Shown piece by piece: positions 45,561 through 55,958 of a stretch of 64,000 nt of DNA. Under the pieces are notes generated by a model. The model worked only from the letters and a program-made list of their open reading frames with translations, had not been told where the DNA came from and did not search any database. Location: positions 1,550,001 to 1,614,000 of the forward strand of contig NZ_CP006569.1 in NCBI RefSeq assembly GCF_000517425.1. The letters run 5' to 3'. This stretch comes from Sodalis praecaptivus. GTDB taxonomy: Bacteria; Pseudomonadota; Gammaproteobacteria; Enterobacterales; Enterobacteriaceae. Numbering within the stretch: the stretch's first letter is position 1; the number at the start of each line of letters is the position of its first letter. The position numbers and the translations under genes were made by a program.

Positions 45561-46388
45561 ATGCGTAAGGCTATCGCCACCGTCGCGCTATCGGGCACGC
45601 TACCGGAAAAACTTGAGGCCATCGCGCGCGCGGGCTTTGCTGCCGTGGAGATTTTTGCCGACGATCTGGAGGCCTTTCCCGGCAGCGCGCGGGACGTTCG
45701 TCGCTTGACCGACGCGTTGGATCTGGAGGTGGTGTTGCTACAACCCCTGCGCAATTACGTGGGCGCGCCAGCCGAACGTCGCGCCGAGGCCAATGAAAGC
45801 GCCCGGCGGTTGCTGGAAAACATGAACCAGCTCGGTTGTCGGTTACTGCTGGCCTGTAGCGCAACCGACGCGGCGTCATCCCCCGAGCCCGCGGCGCAAA
45901 TTGAGGATCTTCGTCGCCTGGCGGACCTGGCGCAGCAGCACGGCTGCGCTGTGGCCTTTGAAGCACTGGCCTGGGGTAAGTACGTGAATCGTCTTAGTCA
46001 GGCGTGGGATCGGGTGCGCGCCGCCGCTCATCCTCATCTGGGCGTGATGCTGGACAGTTTTCACGTTTTGGCGCAAGGGGAGGGGGCGCGTGAAATCATG
46101 GCCATCCCGGCCGACAAGCTCTACTTTATTCAAATGGCGGATGCCGCCGCCCGGCCCTCGCCGACCATGCCGGTCGATCAATGGAGCCGGCACCACCGCT
46201 GTTTCCCCGGCAAAGGCACGCTGGCGGTGGCGGCGTTTGCCGCAGCGGCGCGGCGGGCCGGGTATCAGGGCGTCTGGTCGCTGGAGATTTTCAATGATCG
46301 TTACCGGCAGTCAGCGCCGGCGTCGGTGGCCGCGGAAGGTTTTGCGTCTTTACAGTGGTTGCAGCGGCAGGTAGAGGCCCTGGACTAA
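45561..46388 (+). CDS. TIM-barrel isomerase-like protein, resembling 3-dehydroshikimate dehydratase
   Basis: A 275-residue xylose-isomerase-like TIM-barrel protein. The sequence AIARAGFAAVEIFADDL, FEALAWGKYVNRL, LGVMLDSFHVLAQG, FIQMADA and QWSRHHRCFPGKG resembles the N-terminal half of QuiC1-type 3-dehydroshikimate dehydratases, which in Pseudomonas are fused to a 4-hydroxyphenylpyruvate-dioxygenase-like domain; that second domain is absent. Metal ligands expected at Glu (FEA), Asp (LDSFH), His and Glu (SLEIF) are present. A quinate/shikimate role is inferred, not shown. Divergent from yejA over 147 bp. Confidence 0.75.
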   Translation: MRKAIATVALSGTLPEKLEAIARAGFAAVEIFADDLEAFPGSARDVRRLTDALDLEVVLLQPLRNYVGAPAERRAEANESARRLLENMNQLGCRLLLACSATDAASSPEPAAQIEDLRRLADLAQQHGCAVAFEALAWGKYVNRLSQAWDRVRAAAHPHLGVMLDSFHVLAQGEGAREIMAIPADKLYFIQMADAAARPSPTMPVDQWSRHHRCFPGKGTLAVAAFAAAARRAGYQGVWSLEIFNDRYRQSAPASVAAEGFASLQWLQRQVEALD

Positions 46389-46938
46389 CGCGATGCCCGC
46401 GCCTGTCGCCCTTACTGGTAAAACTGTTTTTTATAGGGTTATTCCGTTTGAAACCGGTAACACCGCCGCAGCGGTGCACCGCTGAGCATCGCGTCAAGAT
46501 TTCACGCGGGCGCCGTAGGCGCCAGGCATCGGTGCGCCCGGCGGCAAGTTTGAACCACCTGGCTAATATCCTGGTCCGGCGGGGTAAATGCGCGTTTTTC
46601 GCGTCCCGCGCTGGCGCTAACCCGGCGAATTATTCTGTTTAGCCCTGCGGATAATGTCGGCCAGGCGGCGAAAAACGTTTGGCTTTATTCAGACGGAAGA
46701 GGGGATAACGCAGCGTTTTTTGCAACAATGACCAAACAATTAATCTACAGGGCGGCGATATAGCCAATAAGGAAAGTATTAATTAATTAACAGTCATTAA
46801 TTGAATTGTAAATATCGAATTCAATTATTTTACATATTCATTAATTCATCATGGGGATGATTAAGGATAAAAAAAAGCCGCTTTTGCGCGGCTTTTTTTC
46901 TCTCATTGGGCAGTTCGGACGTTCAATAAATAACCAAA
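46389..46938. other. Convergent gap with terminator
   Basis: 550 bp between two converging genes. Open frames here lack coding features. The part 46740-46860 is AT-rich with tttaatt-like repeats. The only recognised element is the hairpin at 46869-46899. Confidence 0.5.
46869..46899 (-). terminator. Bidirectional terminator downstream of mepS
   Basis: AGCCGC (46876-46881) and GCGGCT (46888-46893) form a stem around TTTTGC, with an A-run before and T-run after, allowing termination on both strands. Confidence 0.88.
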
Positions 46939-47514
46939 TTAACTCTGCGCGCCGTTGGGAAGCACTCGGCGGGCTTCGCGGTAGCGGGTCTTCCAGTAAC
47001 TTTCATTCAGACTAGATATCATTACGCCGCTGCTGGTGGACGCATGAACAAATTGATCGTTACCCAGATAAATGCCCACGTGGCGACCCGTTGAGCCGGC
47101 GCGGAACAGCACCAAATCGCCCGGACGCAGCTTACCGCGTTGAATTTTGGAACCTATTTCCCGCTGATCCAGCGTGGAACGCGGCAGGTCAAGGCCAAAC
47201 TGTTCGCGGAACGTCATCTGCACGAAGCCAGAGCAATCAATGCCGCGTTTAGTACTGCCGCCGAGGCGGTAACGCACGCCTTTCCAATCGGCATATTGAT
47301 CCATAATTTTGGATTTAATATCCACATTACGAACCATTTCTTCAAATTCATCCTGAGAGGCTTGCAGTAAAAAATGATTTGAATCGTTTACTGCACGCAT
47401 GTCAGCGGTTTGTTTCGGACTATGAGAAGTACTGCAGGCGGATAGCATGGCCGCAACCGCCACTGCGGGGATGAGCCGCAGAACATATCTCAAGATAGGC
47501 TGAGATTTGACCAT
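46939..47514 (-). CDS. mepS: Murein DD-endopeptidase MepS (Spr)
   Basis: A 191-residue outer-membrane lipoprotein with a lipobox LSAC (Cys27) and an NlpC/P60 domain. Catalytic residues are Cys94 (GIDCSGFVQ), His145 (GRHVGIYLG) and His157 (FVHAST). MepS cuts D-Ala-mDAP crosslinks to allow murein growth and is degraded by Prc-NlpI in E. coli. The E. coli neighbours lpxT and yejA are on either side, with the rtn position replaced by the TIM-barrel gene. Confidence 0.97.
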   Translation of the reverse strand: MVKSQPILRYVLRLIPAVAVAAMLSACSTSHSPKQTADMRAVNDSNHFLLQASQDEFEEMVRNVDIKSKIMDQYADWKGVRYRLGGSTKRGIDCSGFVQMTFREQFGLDLPRSTLDQREIGSKIQRGKLRPGDLVLFRAGSTGRHVGIYLGNDQFVHASTSSGVMISSLNESYWKTRYREARRVLPNGAQS

Positions 47515-47922
47515 TATATGTGTTATCCCTTGAAGTCCTTAACGACAATGTCGTTATAAAATGCCAAACAATGAGAGTTAAGCGCGCGTCCTAATTGACC
47601 AGATTTCGTTCAGCAAATGTGTGGTATTACTCACACAATCGTTTCAAAGACCGAAAAATAACGGGCAGGACGTCGAGCGAATTCGAGGTTACCGTAATGA
47701 ATAAAGGAAAGCGAGGATTTTTAGCCGTAATCTTATAACTTTTAATGATGTAATTATTTGTCAGCGTGCAGAGAATAACGTGGTGGAAATAATCGGCAGG
47801 GTTAGGCGAAATCGGCGCCGGCGCAGAGCGGTGGCGCGTGCGGCTGCATTTATCGGGGCGCAGCGTCGCGCCAGGCCGGTTGTTGGCGCGGCTGACACCC
47901 CTCGGCGGCGGATAATATTTTC
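47515..47922. other. mepS upstream region
   Basis: 408 bp between the lpxT stop and mepS start, AT-rich near mepS. A + strand open frame at 47780-47974 is Arg/Ala-rich and unsupported. mepS promoter presumed here; no consensus boxes assigned. Confidence 0.45.
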
Positions 47923-48651
47923 TTATCCGTGCGGCTGGCGACGCCTGTTGAACTTCGCCGCGCGCGGCAGGTAGCGCTCAAGCCGCTTCACCAGCGCATC
48001 ACAACCGCCGCCGGGCAGCCACAGCCCCAAGCCCACCAGAACAATGGACAGTGAACCGACCGCCACATCGGTGAACCAGTGCGCGCCGATAAGGATCCTC
48101 GGCGTCGAGAAGAGAAGTACAATCAGTACGCCCTGCAAAAACCCCTTACGGTCAAAGAAGTGCAGCATGAAGGCGGCGAAAATCATCAGCAGCATGCCGT
48201 GATCGCCCGGGAAGCTGTCGCTCGAATATTCTTTGGTGGGAATTTGCGTCAGTTCGGCGATGCTGACGACGCCGGGCGTGGCCTTGAAATAGCGCGACGG
48301 ACTGACATGCGTCACCGGCACCAGATGGCCCAACTGGTTGAGCACCAGGGCGGTGATGATCATGGCCAGGCCAATGGCCAGCATGCGGCGGCGTCCGGCG
48401 GCATCGGCGCGCAGATAGTAACGCAAATAGACGATGCCCATCGCCAGCAATGAGCACAGATCAAACACGCGGTTGTTGGTAATAGCCAACAAATCGGCAA
48501 ACAGCGGATGACGTACCGCCTGATGATTTACCGCATGATAGATGCCGCTGTCGAGTGCGAACCAGAAACCGTGATGCGCGGGCAGAAACCAGGAAAAAAA
48601 CAACGCCACGCCGAGCAAGCTCAGCATCGCCATGGCCGGGAGGCGAGACAT
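47923..48651 (-). CDS. lpxT: Lipid A 1-diphosphate synthase LpxT
   Basis: A 242-residue inner-membrane PAP2-superfamily enzyme with six helices. The catalytic motifs are KEYSSDSFPGDHG and RILIGAHWFTDV, close to E. coli LpxT (LTNNRAFDGCSLLAMG corresponds to ITNNRVFDLCSLLAMG). LpxT transfers phosphate from undecaprenyl pyrophosphate to lipid A on the periplasmic side, increasing negative charge. A ribosome-binding site AAAGG precedes ATG 48651. It lies 48 bp after yeiR. Confidence 0.93.
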   Translation of the reverse strand: MSRLPAMAMLSLLGVALFFSWFLPAHHGFWFALDSGIYHAVNHQAVRHPLFADLLAITNNRVFDLCSLLAMGIVYLRYYLRADAAGRRRMLAIGLAMIITALVLNQLGHLVPVTHVSPSRYFKATPGVVSIAELTQIPTKEYSSDSFPGDHGMLLMIFAAFMLHFFDRKGFLQGVLIVLLFSTPRILIGAHWFTDVAVGSLSIVLVGLGLWLPGGGCDALVKRLERYLPRAAKFNRRRQPHG

Positions 48652-48699
48652 GGACCAAACCTTTCGCTAAACGAATAATCTTATTCAAATATAAGCGAG

Positions 48700-49683
48700 C
48701 TAACTTAAACGGAGTTTCAACAATGTACTCTGAAAGCGATTCCAGTCCGCGGCCTGGGGATGAATAAGCTCTATCCGGCTGTCCCTCGGCGGCTGCGGCA
48801 AGGTTTCGGTGTACAAATCATTACCCTGGCGGTTTATCCGCAGCGTGCCTTCGCTCACCCGCAGCACCCCTTTGATGCGTTCCACCGGCGCCAGACGCGT
48901 CCATTCCAACAGCCCCAAAGTGTCGAATTGGGTTTCACTATCAAATATCCAGCCACAGGCATAATAGCCCTCCCCCTGATTCAGCGCGCGGCGCCAGCCG
49001 TGATTGCCCGGCAGACGGAGCGCGGCCAGTCCGCTACGGGGGGCGGCGTGCTGATGTGCATGACCGGCGCCGGGCGCCGGCGCGCGCAGAATGGTCCTGG
49101 CGCGATCCAAAAGTGTCACCGGCACCTGTCCGCGGCTGACGGTGAACAGGTCTCGATCGTTCGCGCTGGCGCGGCGCCACGCCGCCAGCGTCTCCCGGTC
49201 CGCGTCGGTATAGGTTTCCTGCTTGTTGGCGATAATGATATCGGCCGCGGTCAACTGATCGCGGAAGTTGTCGTTGTCGCGATAGCGCGGCTGACTCAAC
49301 TGTCGGGCGTCAAGCAGGCAGAGCGTGGCCCGCAGCGTAAGCCAGTTCTGATAGGTGTCCGAGGCCAGTAGGGCGAGGATTTGCGCGGGGTGGCCCAGAC
49401 CGGTGGGCTCAATGAGTAGCCGATCGGGCCGGTTTCGCGTCAGCAGGGTATTGAGGCCGATTTGCAACGGCAGGCCGTTAACGCAGCACAGGCAGCCGCC
49501 GGGGATCTCTTTCAGCGTCGCGCCGCTGTCGGCGAGCAGGGCGCCGTCCACGCCGATTTCGCCGAACTCGTTGACCAGAATAGCCCACTTCTCGCCGCTG
49601 GGTTTCTGGCTAAGCAGATGCAATAACGTCGTGGTTTTCCCGCTGCCGAGAAAACCGGTTACCAAGGTGGTTTGGGTGGTCAT
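48700..49683 (-). CDS. yeiR: Zn-binding GTPase YeiR (COG0523 family)
   Basis: A 327-residue P-loop GTPase of the CobW/COG0523 metallochaperone family. Walker A GFLGSGKT, the metal-binding CxCC motif in GGCLCCVNGL, NKQE near the guanine-specificity position, and the central His-rich GAGHAHQHAA segment are visible. E. coli YeiR binds zinc and has Zn-stimulated GTPase activity. It starts 12 bp after yeiQ and probably shares its transcript. Confidence 0.93.
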   Translation of the reverse strand: MTTQTTLVTGFLGSGKTTTLLHLLSQKPSGEKWAILVNEFGEIGVDGALLADSGATLKEIPGGCLCCVNGLPLQIGLNTLLTRNRPDRLLIEPTGLGHPAQILALLASDTYQNWLTLRATLCLLDARQLSQPRYRDNDNFRDQLTAADIIIANKQETYTDADRETLAAWRRASANDRDLFTVSRGQVPVTLLDRARTILRAPAPGAGHAHQHAAPRSGLAALRLPGNHGWRRALNQGEGYYACGWIFDSETQFDTLGLLEWTRLAPVERIKGVLRVSEGTLRINRQGNDLYTETLPQPPRDSRIELIHPQAADWNRFQSTLLKLRLS

Positions 49684-49695
49684 GGCGGTTCCGCG

Positions 49696-51165
49696 TTAGT
49701 CGTTAAGAAGACCGGCGACCGTCGCCAGCGCACCGTGCTGCATCAGCGATCGGTAAGCCTCGGTGACCGCGGCGACAAATGTCGGATTTTCCGGCAGATC
49801 CTGGCCGAAAACGTTTCGCAACGCAAGCCATGCCCGCACCCGCCCCGGACCGTCTTCATGCCGGGCTGCGATGTCCGCCAGAGCGCTTTGCAGCGGGTCG
49901 CGGATATCGATAGGCTGCCCCCGCTCGTCAGTCCCGCCGGCATAGCGCATCCAGCCCGCCACCGCCAGCGTAAGCAGCGGGGCGCTGCTGCCGTGCCGTA
50001 AATGCCAACGCAGCGGATCGAGAATGCGCTGCGGCAGTTTTTGGCTACTGTCCATCGCGATTTGCCAGGTGCGATGCTTCAGGGCGGGGTTGGCAAAGCG
50101 CGTCAGCAACTGCCGGGCGTAGTCACCCGTGTCCACTCCCTCGATAGCCCGCAGGGTGGGCGCCTGTTCGTTGATCATCAATTTCTCGACCGCGGCGCGC
50201 AGCGTAGCGTCATTCATGCAGTCGCTGATATGGGGGTAGCCGGACAGATAGCCCAGCCAGGCGAGAAACGAATGGCTGCCGTTCAGCATCCGCAGCTTCA
50301 TTTCTTCAAAGGGGGCCACATCGTCGACCAACTGGGCACCCGCCCGCTCCCACTGCGGGCGGCCGGCGACAAAGTGATCTTCAATCACCCATTGGATGAA
50401 GGGCTCACAGGCGATGGCGCACGGATCGCGCACGCCGAGCATCGCCGCCACGTCCGCCAGCACCTCCTCGCTGGCGGCGGGCACGATACGATCCACCATG
50501 GTGGCCGGGAAGGACGCGTGATCGGCTATCCAGCGGCCCAGCGCCGCATCCCGCGCCTGCGCTAACCCCAATACCGACGCGCGCACCACCTGGCCGTTGC
50601 CGGGGATGTTATCGCAGGAGAGAACGGTAAAAGGCGCCAGACCGCGGCGATAGCGCAGGTTAAGCGCTTCCACCAGAATGCCGGGCACCGTACCAGGCGC
50701 GTGTGGCGCCGCCAAATCCGCGATCACCCCCGGGTGCGTGCGGTCGAGTTGACCGCTGCCTGGTTCAATGCAATAGCCTTTCTCGGTAATGGTCAGCGAC
50801 ACGATAGCCACCTGCGGCTCGGCCAGCTTCGCCAGCAGAGCGTCGATACCCTGTTCGGCAACGACCAGCGAGTCGCATACGGCGCCTATCACCCGCGCGC
50901 GCGCTCCGTCGGGGCCCTTGACCAGCACGGTGTAGAGATGATCCTGACGACGCAGCGCCTGCAACAGATCGGCGCTGTGCAGGCTAACCTCGCATATCCC
51001 CCAATCGCCGCCGTGCCGATTAAGCACCCGGTCGGTCATCACGCCCTGATGGGCGCGGTGGAACGCGCCAAAACCAATATGGACGATTCGTCCAGCAAGG
51101 CGATGACGATCGTAGCCCGGTTGCTGCACCTGTTCCGGTAGCGACACTGAGGCGATAGTTGGCAT
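49696..51165 (-). CDS. yeiQ: Mannitol dehydrogenase family oxidoreductase YeiQ
   Basis: A 489-residue polyol/hexuronate dehydrogenase of the fructuronate reductase/mannitol dehydrogenase family. N-terminal IVHIGFGAFHRAHQGV is the NAD-binding start; VDRIVPAAS and the signature KLRMLNGSHSFLAWLGYLSG contain the catalytic Lys-Asn-His region. Length agrees with E. coli YeiQ (488). Substrate uncertain. Followed by yeiR at 12 bp. Confidence 0.93.
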   Translation of the reverse strand: MPTIASVSLPEQVQQPGYDRHRLAGRIVHIGFGAFHRAHQGVMTDRVLNRHGGDWGICEVSLHSADLLQALRRQDHLYTVLVKGPDGARARVIGAVCDSLVVAEQGIDALLAKLAEPQVAIVSLTITEKGYCIEPGSGQLDRTHPGVIADLAAPHAPGTVPGILVEALNLRYRRGLAPFTVLSCDNIPGNGQVVRASVLGLAQARDAALGRWIADHASFPATMVDRIVPAASEEVLADVAAMLGVRDPCAIACEPFIQWVIEDHFVAGRPQWERAGAQLVDDVAPFEEMKLRMLNGSHSFLAWLGYLSGYPHISDCMNDATLRAAVEKLMINEQAPTLRAIEGVDTGDYARQLLTRFANPALKHRTWQIAMDSSQKLPQRILDPLRWHLRHGSSAPLLTLAVAGWMRYAGGTDERGQPIDIRDPLQSALADIAARHEDGPGRVRAWLALRNVFGQDLPENPTFVAAVTEAYRSLMQHGALATVAGLLND

Positions 51166-51398
51166 GGGGTGTCCTTAGTAGAGGGGCGCTCCCGGCAACG
51201 GCAGGGCCGAGGCGAAAGTGACTTTTTTGTTAACAGAGTAAACATGAAAAGTTAATGCTGCAAGCCGGACCGTTTAAAACCGCTCAATTGGTCAGGATAA
51301 CGACGGCGTAAAGGGCAATAGGCGGTTAACCCGTCGCCCGGCAAGTTTAACCGCTATCAGAAGCGCGGGCCGGCGCGCTCTTTCGCCAAAGTTAATCG

Positions 51399-51503
51399 CG
51401 TGGCCGGGGGCAGGCCAATGTGCAGCGAAGGGTCGAGGTGGCGGGCGGGCCAATGTGCAGCGGAGGGGCGAGGTGGCGGGCGGGCCAATGCGCAGCGAAG
51501 GGG
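51399..51503. repeat. Three tandem copies of a 35-bp repeat
   Basis: Units 51399-51433, 51434-51468 and 51469-51503, each 35 bp, share cgaggtggcgggcgggccaa and tgcagcgaaggg segments with few differences. They lie in the 478-bp gap between yeiQ and efpL, which otherwise shows no supported gene. Confidence 0.85.
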
Positions 51504-51643
51504 GACGAATCGCGAGCTCAGCCCTTACGCCAAGGCTAGCCGCCATAGCGTGCTTGACCGACGCGTTGTGCCAAGCCGGCGAACCGCGTTAATCTCATGC
51601 GTCGCGGTTTGCCGGCGCGGTCGGGTTAACCGATGCGGTCCGG

Positions 51644-52216
51644 TTAATCGGCGCGTCCCATGTAGCGGCGTTCCGCCACGTGGATCCGAATACGCTCGCC
51701 GCTGCTGAGGTATTCCGGCACCTGGATTACCAGACCGGTCGTCAGGGTGGCGGGTTTGGTGCGCGCGCTGGCGGAAGCCCCTTTAATGCCCGGCGTGGTA
51801 TCGACGATATCCAGATCCACGGTCTGCGGCAGCTCCAGCGCCAGCACCGCACCCTCCATCGTCAGCACCTGCATGCCGGGAATACCGCCCTCAGGGATAA
51901 ACAGCAGCTCATCTTCAATCTGATCTTTTTTGAAGATGTAGGGGGTGTAATCCTCGTCGTCCATAAAGATATATTCGTCGCCGTCCACATAGGAGAACGT
52001 CACCGAGCGCCGGGTCAAGGTGATGGTATCAAGGATGTCATCGCCTTTAAAACGCTCTTCAACCTTCAAACCGGTACGGACATCGGCGAAACGCATTTTA
52101 TATAGCGTACTGGCGCCGCGCGCGCTGGGGCTTTGGATGTCGATATCTTTAACCAGCAATAATTTACCATTGTAATTTATCGCCATACCGCGCTTTATTT
52201 CATTAGCTCTAGCCAT
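51644..52216 (-). CDS. efpL: Elongation factor P-like protein EfpL (YeiP)
   Basis: A 190-residue paralogue of EF-P. The N-terminal KOW-like domain has the loop SPSARGAS with Arg33 where EF-P carries the modified lysine, typical of EfpL/YeiP; two OB-like domains follow, ending [12 protein letters not shown]. It relieves ribosome stalling at proline and other motifs. Start ATG 52216 gives exactly the E. coli length. Co-oriented with setB 28 bp upstream. Confidence 0.96.
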   Translation of the reverse strand: MARANEIKRGMAINYNGKLLLVKDIDIQSPSARGASTLYKMRFADVRTGLKVEERFKGDDILDTITLTRRSVTFSYVDGDEYIFMDDEDYTPYIFKKDQIEDELLFIPEGGIPGMQVLTMEGAVLALELPQTVDLDIVDTTPGIKGASASARTKPATLTTGLVIQVPEYLSSGERIRIHVAERRYMGRAD

Positions 52217-52244
52217 TAACAAGGACCTGTAGTGTATGTCGTGA

Positions 52245-53498
52245 TCATGGCGACACCTTACCGTTGCCGTCGGCGCCGGGCAGAGGGGACTGAAGAGTGT
52301 CGCGGGGCTGCGGCGAATCTACATCACGAATGCGCCACATGCAATATCCGGCGCCGGCAATCATCAGCAACGACAGCGAAAAGACACTGTGAAATTGGCC
52401 GATTTCCGCGACCAGACCCGCCAGCGAGCCGGCGATAATCCAGCCCACCCGCCCGCTGTTGGTAAACAACGTTGTGGCGGCGCCGGCCTGACCGGGCATC
52501 AAATCCTGAAAATAGATCATGCCGATGCCGGCAAGAATGCCGATAAAGAGGGCATTCAGCCACTGCAACATCAGTAGCGCCGTGGGATCGCGCATTGTCA
52601 GCATGCCCAGGTAAAACAGCGCCCCGGCCACCACCGCCAGGCGCATCAAACGCCGCTTCCCCCAGCGCCGGCTCAGCCAACCGGCCAGCAGCATGGTGGG
52701 GATTTCCAGACCGGCGGCGGTGCCCATCATCACCCCGGCGGTTTTCTCCGGCAGATGCAGTTCGTGCAGGATGTACAGCGGCATATTGATCAGATACATG
52801 CAATTGCAGGTCCACATTAATGTACAGGCGCTGAACAGCCGTAGCGTATCCTGCCGGTTGCGGCGCGGCGCCTCCAGTACTTCGCGGGCCTGCCGCTGCG
52901 TTTTTCGCATAGAAGGCAACATCAGCCAGACTAGGGCGCCGCAGAGCAGAAACGTCGCGCCGGCCATCAGATACATGGTTTTGAAGCCGAATCCCATCAC
53001 CAGCGCGAACGCCAGCGGCGGACCGATGACCCAGGCCAGCGAAACCTGCGCGCGCAGCACCGAACTGAACATGACCGCTTCACGGCCGGTATTATCCGCA
53101 TGTTCGCGTGCCAGGGCGAAAAGCTGCGGGTTGGCGGTGGAGCCAAAGCTGGTCAGCAGCACGCCCAGGCCCAGCAGCAGATAATAGTTGCGATCGTAAG
53201 CGAACAGCACGCAACCCAGCGCGCCCAGCAAGCAGCAATTAAAAATCAAAATCTTGCGATCGCCATGTTTGTCGGAATGGACGGCAAGGAATTGGCTGAC
53301 GAAAATACCGATTACGGCGCTGCCGGTATAAAACAGGCCGACCATAAACGGACGGGCCTCAACTTCCTGCGATAAAAATAGGCTAAGCGTAGGGAGCTGG
53401 AGCGCACCGGCAATTCCGGTGAGAAAGGCTATCGCCAGAAAGGCCGCAGAGGTCATATCCGGCCGGCGTCGCGCCAGGGCGACAGAGGTAGGTATCAT
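52245..53498 (-). CDS. setB: Sugar efflux transporter SetB
   Basis: A 417-residue MFS exporter of the SET family. The sequence follows E. coli SetB ([83 protein letters not shown]). It exports glucosides or lactose-type sugars and has been linked to phosphosugar stress. The C-terminus extends about 20 residues beyond E. coli. Start at ATG 53498 lacks a clear ribosome-binding site, so an internal start ([11 protein letters not shown]) is possible. Divergent from fruB. Confidence 0.92.
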   Translation of the reverse strand: MIPTSVALARRRPDMTSAAFLAIAFLTGIAGALQLPTLSLFLSQEVEARPFMVGLFYTGSAVIGIFVSQFLAVHSDKHGDRKILIFNCCLLGALGCVLFAYDRNYYLLLGLGVLLTSFGSTANPQLFALAREHADNTGREAVMFSSVLRAQVSLAWVIGPPLAFALVMGFGFKTMYLMAGATFLLCGALVWLMLPSMRKTQRQAREVLEAPRRNRQDTLRLFSACTLMWTCNCMYLINMPLYILHELHLPEKTAGVMMGTAAGLEIPTMLLAGWLSRRWGKRRLMRLAVVAGALFYLGMLTMRDPTALLMLQWLNALFIGILAGIGMIYFQDLMPGQAGAATTLFTNSGRVGWIIAGSLAGLVAEIGQFHSVFSLSLLMIAGAGYCMWRIRDVDSPQPRDTLQSPLPGADGNGKVSP

Positions 53499-53769
53499 GA
53501 ATAACGTTCGGGTAAAGGACGGGGACGGGCGCATCATACGCCGATGGCGGCAAAACAAAATAGCGCCAGAAAAAAAAGGTCGGGGCAACCTCGGTCGGTC
53601 GACGAGATACGGTGGGAAAAAAACGAGAGGCGTTTTTCTCCTTCAGCGCGGCTTCAGCCGACGCGTCAAATAACGGGCCGCCGTGAAGCAAAATGTGCGG
53701 GGCATCAAAGATTCATCATGAAATAGACGCGAACCCTTGCATTAAGCATCAACTGGTTTCACACTTCCT

Positions 53770-53781
53770 TGAAACGTTTCA
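53770..53781. promoter_or_regulatory. Cra (FruR) operator 1
   Basis: TGAAACGTTTCA is a perfect palindrome matching the Cra core TGAAACGTTTCA (full context TTGAAACGTTTCAGC), about 100 bp before fruB. Confidence 0.85.
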
Positions 53782-53833
53782 GCGTGGCTTTTCGGTAGAT
53801 AAACCAGAAGTCACGCGTTTTTTAACTCAATTA

Positions 53834-53849
53834 GCTGAAACGATTCAAC
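53834..53849. promoter_or_regulatory. Cra (FruR) operator 2
   Basis: GCTGAAACGATTCAAC is a second Cra site 53 bp downstream of the first and about 29 bp before fruB. E. coli fruBKA also has two Cra sites, relieved by fructose-1-phosphate. Confidence 0.85.
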
Positions 53850-53877
53850 TTCAGCCATTCAGCAGGTGAGGAGAACT

Positions 53878-55011
53878 ATGTTCGAGCTGTCATTAAATGA
53901 CATCCATCCCGGCGCCAAGGCCGAGAATAAAGAGCAGGCCATTCGTCAGGCCGCGGACGCGCTGACGCAGGCGGGTTGCGTTAGCGATGGCTATCTGGCG
54001 GGCATGTTGGAGCGGGAAACCCAAACGTCGACCTTTCTGGGAAACGGTATCGCTATTCCCCACGGCACCACGGCGACCCGCCATCTGGTACAAAATACCG
54101 GTGTGCAGGTCTTTCAGTATCCGCAGGGGATTGACTGGGGTGAAGGACAGACGGCCTATGTGGTCATCGGTATTGCCGCGCGTTCCGACGAGCATCTTGC
54201 CCTGCTGCGGCAGTTGACCCATGTGCTAAGCGATGAATCCCTGGCGGCGCGTCTGGCGAAAACCAACTCGGCCGAGGAATTGCGCAGCGTACTGATGGGC
54301 GAGCAGCAGCCCGCGGCGTTTTTGTTTGACAGCTCAACCTTACTATTAGATATCGCCGCCGGCGATCTGATGACGCTGAAAGCGCTTAACGCCGGTTTGC
54401 TTCAGCGCCTCGGCGCCGTGGAGCCCCGTTTTGTCAGCAACGTTATCGCCAGCCCGCCGCTTCATCTGGGACAGGGCGTTTGGCTGGACGATAGTGCGCA
54501 GGGCAATGTTATCAGCGCCGTCGCCATTAGCCGTCCGGCAAGTGCTTTCCAGCAGGATGGCGTGCCGGTCATGATGCTGATAACCGTGGCGGTGGCGGAC
54601 GACCAACCGCTGCCGGTGCTGGACTACCTTGCCGCGCTACTGCGCCAGCAGCGCGCCGCTAGGCTGGCCGACGCCGACGCGCCGACGCTGCTGGCGCTGC
54701 TAACCAGCGAGGTGCCGGAGCAGGCGAATCAGCTGACCGCTGAATTCGTGGTGCGTAACGAGCACGGGCTCCATGCTCGGCCGGGCACGGCACTGGTGAG
54801 CGTGATTAAACAGTTCGACAGCGCCGTTACCGTCACCAATCTCGATGGCAGCGGCAAGCCCGCCAATGGGCGCAGTTTGATGAAAGTAGTGGCGCTCGGC
54901 GTCAAAAAAGGTCACAAATTACGCTTTACCGCTGAAGGCAATGATGCCGAACAGGCGCTGCAGGCAATAGGCGAGGCCATTGCCTCGGGTCTCGGGGAGG
55001 GAGAGGCATGA
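53878..55011 (+). CDS. fruB: PTS fructose-specific IIA/HPr-like protein FruB (diphosphoryl transfer protein)
   Basis: A 377-residue phosphotransfer protein. The N-terminal EIIA-Fru domain has phospho-His62 (AIPHGTT), a middle domain follows, and the C-terminal HPr-like FPr domain has His299 ([13 protein letters not shown]). It passes phosphate from Enzyme I to FruA. ATG 53878 follows GGTGAGGAGAAC. First gene of fruBKA behind two Cra operators and divergent from setB, as in E. coli. Confidence 0.97.
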   Translation: MFELSLNDIHPGAKAENKEQAIRQAADALTQAGCVSDGYLAGMLERETQTSTFLGNGIAIPHGTTATRHLVQNTGVQVFQYPQGIDWGEGQTAYVVIGIAARSDEHLALLRQLTHVLSDESLAARLAKTNSAEELRSVLMGEQQPAAFLFDSSTLLLDIAAGDLMTLKALNAGLLQRLGAVEPRFVSNVIASPPLHLGQGVWLDDSAQGNVISAVAISRPASAFQQDGVPVMMLITVAVADDQPLPVLDYLAALLRQQRAARLADADAPTLLALLTSEVPEQANQLTAEFVVRNEHGLHARPGTALVSVIKQFDSAVTVTNLDGSGKPANGRSLMKVVALGVKKGHKLRFTAEGNDAEQALQAIGEAIASGLGEGEA

Positions 55012-55946
55012 GCAGACGCGTAGCAACGATTACGCTAAATCCGGCTTACGATTTGGTGGGTTTTTGCCCGGAAATCGAGCGTGGCGAAGTCAACCTGGTA
55101 CAAACCACCGGGCTGCACGCCGCGGGCAAAGGGATTAACGTCGCTAAAGTTCTGAAAGATCTGGGCATCGACGTGACCGTTGGCGGTTTTTTGGGGAAAG
55201 AAAATCAGGACGGCTTCCAACTGCTGTTTAGCGATCTGGGCATTGCCAATCGGTTTCAGGTAGTGCAGGGCCGGACGCGTATCAATGTCAAATTGACCGA
55301 AAAAGACGGCGATGTTACCGACTTTAATTTCTCGGGGTTCACGGTCACGCCGCAGGATTGGGATCGATTTGTCAACGACTCGCTCACCTGGCTGGGCCAG
55401 TTCGATATGGTGGCGGTCAGCGGCAGTCTGCCCGCCGGCGTGGCGCCGGCGGCCTTCACCGACTGGATGGTGAAGCTGCGCAGCCATTGCCCATGCATTA
55501 TTTTTGACAGCAGCCGCGAAGCGCTGGTGGCCGGGCTGAAAGCGTCACCCTGGCTGGTGAAACCCAATCGACGGGAATTGGAAATCTGGGCCGGGCGCCC
55601 ATTGCCGGCGCTCAGCGACGTCGTTGAGGCCGCCCATGCCCTGCGCGAACAGGGGATCGCCCATGTGGTCATCTCGCTCGGCGCCGAAGGGGCGCTGTGG
55701 GTAAATGCCTCCGGCGCCTGGCTGGCCAAACCGCCGGCCTGTGAGGTGGTCAGTACCGTCGGCGCCGGTGATTCGATGGTGGGTGGTTTGATTTATGGCC
55801 TGCTGATGCGCGAGTCAAGCGAGCATACGCTCCGGCTGGCGACGGCCGTGGCGGCGCTGGCGGTCAGCCAAAGCAATGTGGGCGTGACCGACCGTCCGCA
55901 ACTGGCGGCCATGATGGCCCGTGTCGATTTGAAACCTTTTAATTAA
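55008..55946 (+). CDS. fruK: 1-phosphofructokinase FruK
   Basis: A 312-residue PfkB-family kinase that phosphorylates fructose-1-phosphate to fructose-1,6-bisphosphate. PfkB features: [19 protein letters not shown] and [16 protein letters not shown] containing the catalytic Asp. Its ATG overlaps the fruB stop (ATGA), indicating translational coupling. Length is identical to E. coli FruK. Confidence 0.97.
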   Translation: MSRRVATITLNPAYDLVGFCPEIERGEVNLVQTTGLHAAGKGINVAKVLKDLGIDVTVGGFLGKENQDGFQLLFSDLGIANRFQVVQGRTRINVKLTEKDGDVTDFNFSGFTVTPQDWDRFVNDSLTWLGQFDMVAVSGSLPAGVAPAAFTDWMVKLRSHCPCIIFDSSREALVAGLKASPWLVKPNRRELEIWAGRPLPALSDVVEAAHALREQGIAHVVISLGAEGALWVNASGAWLAKPPACEVVSTVGAGDSMVGGLIYGLLMRESSEHTLRLATAVAALAVSQSNVGVTDRPQLAAMMARVDLKPFN

Positions 55947-55958
55947 GCGGGAGTGAGG

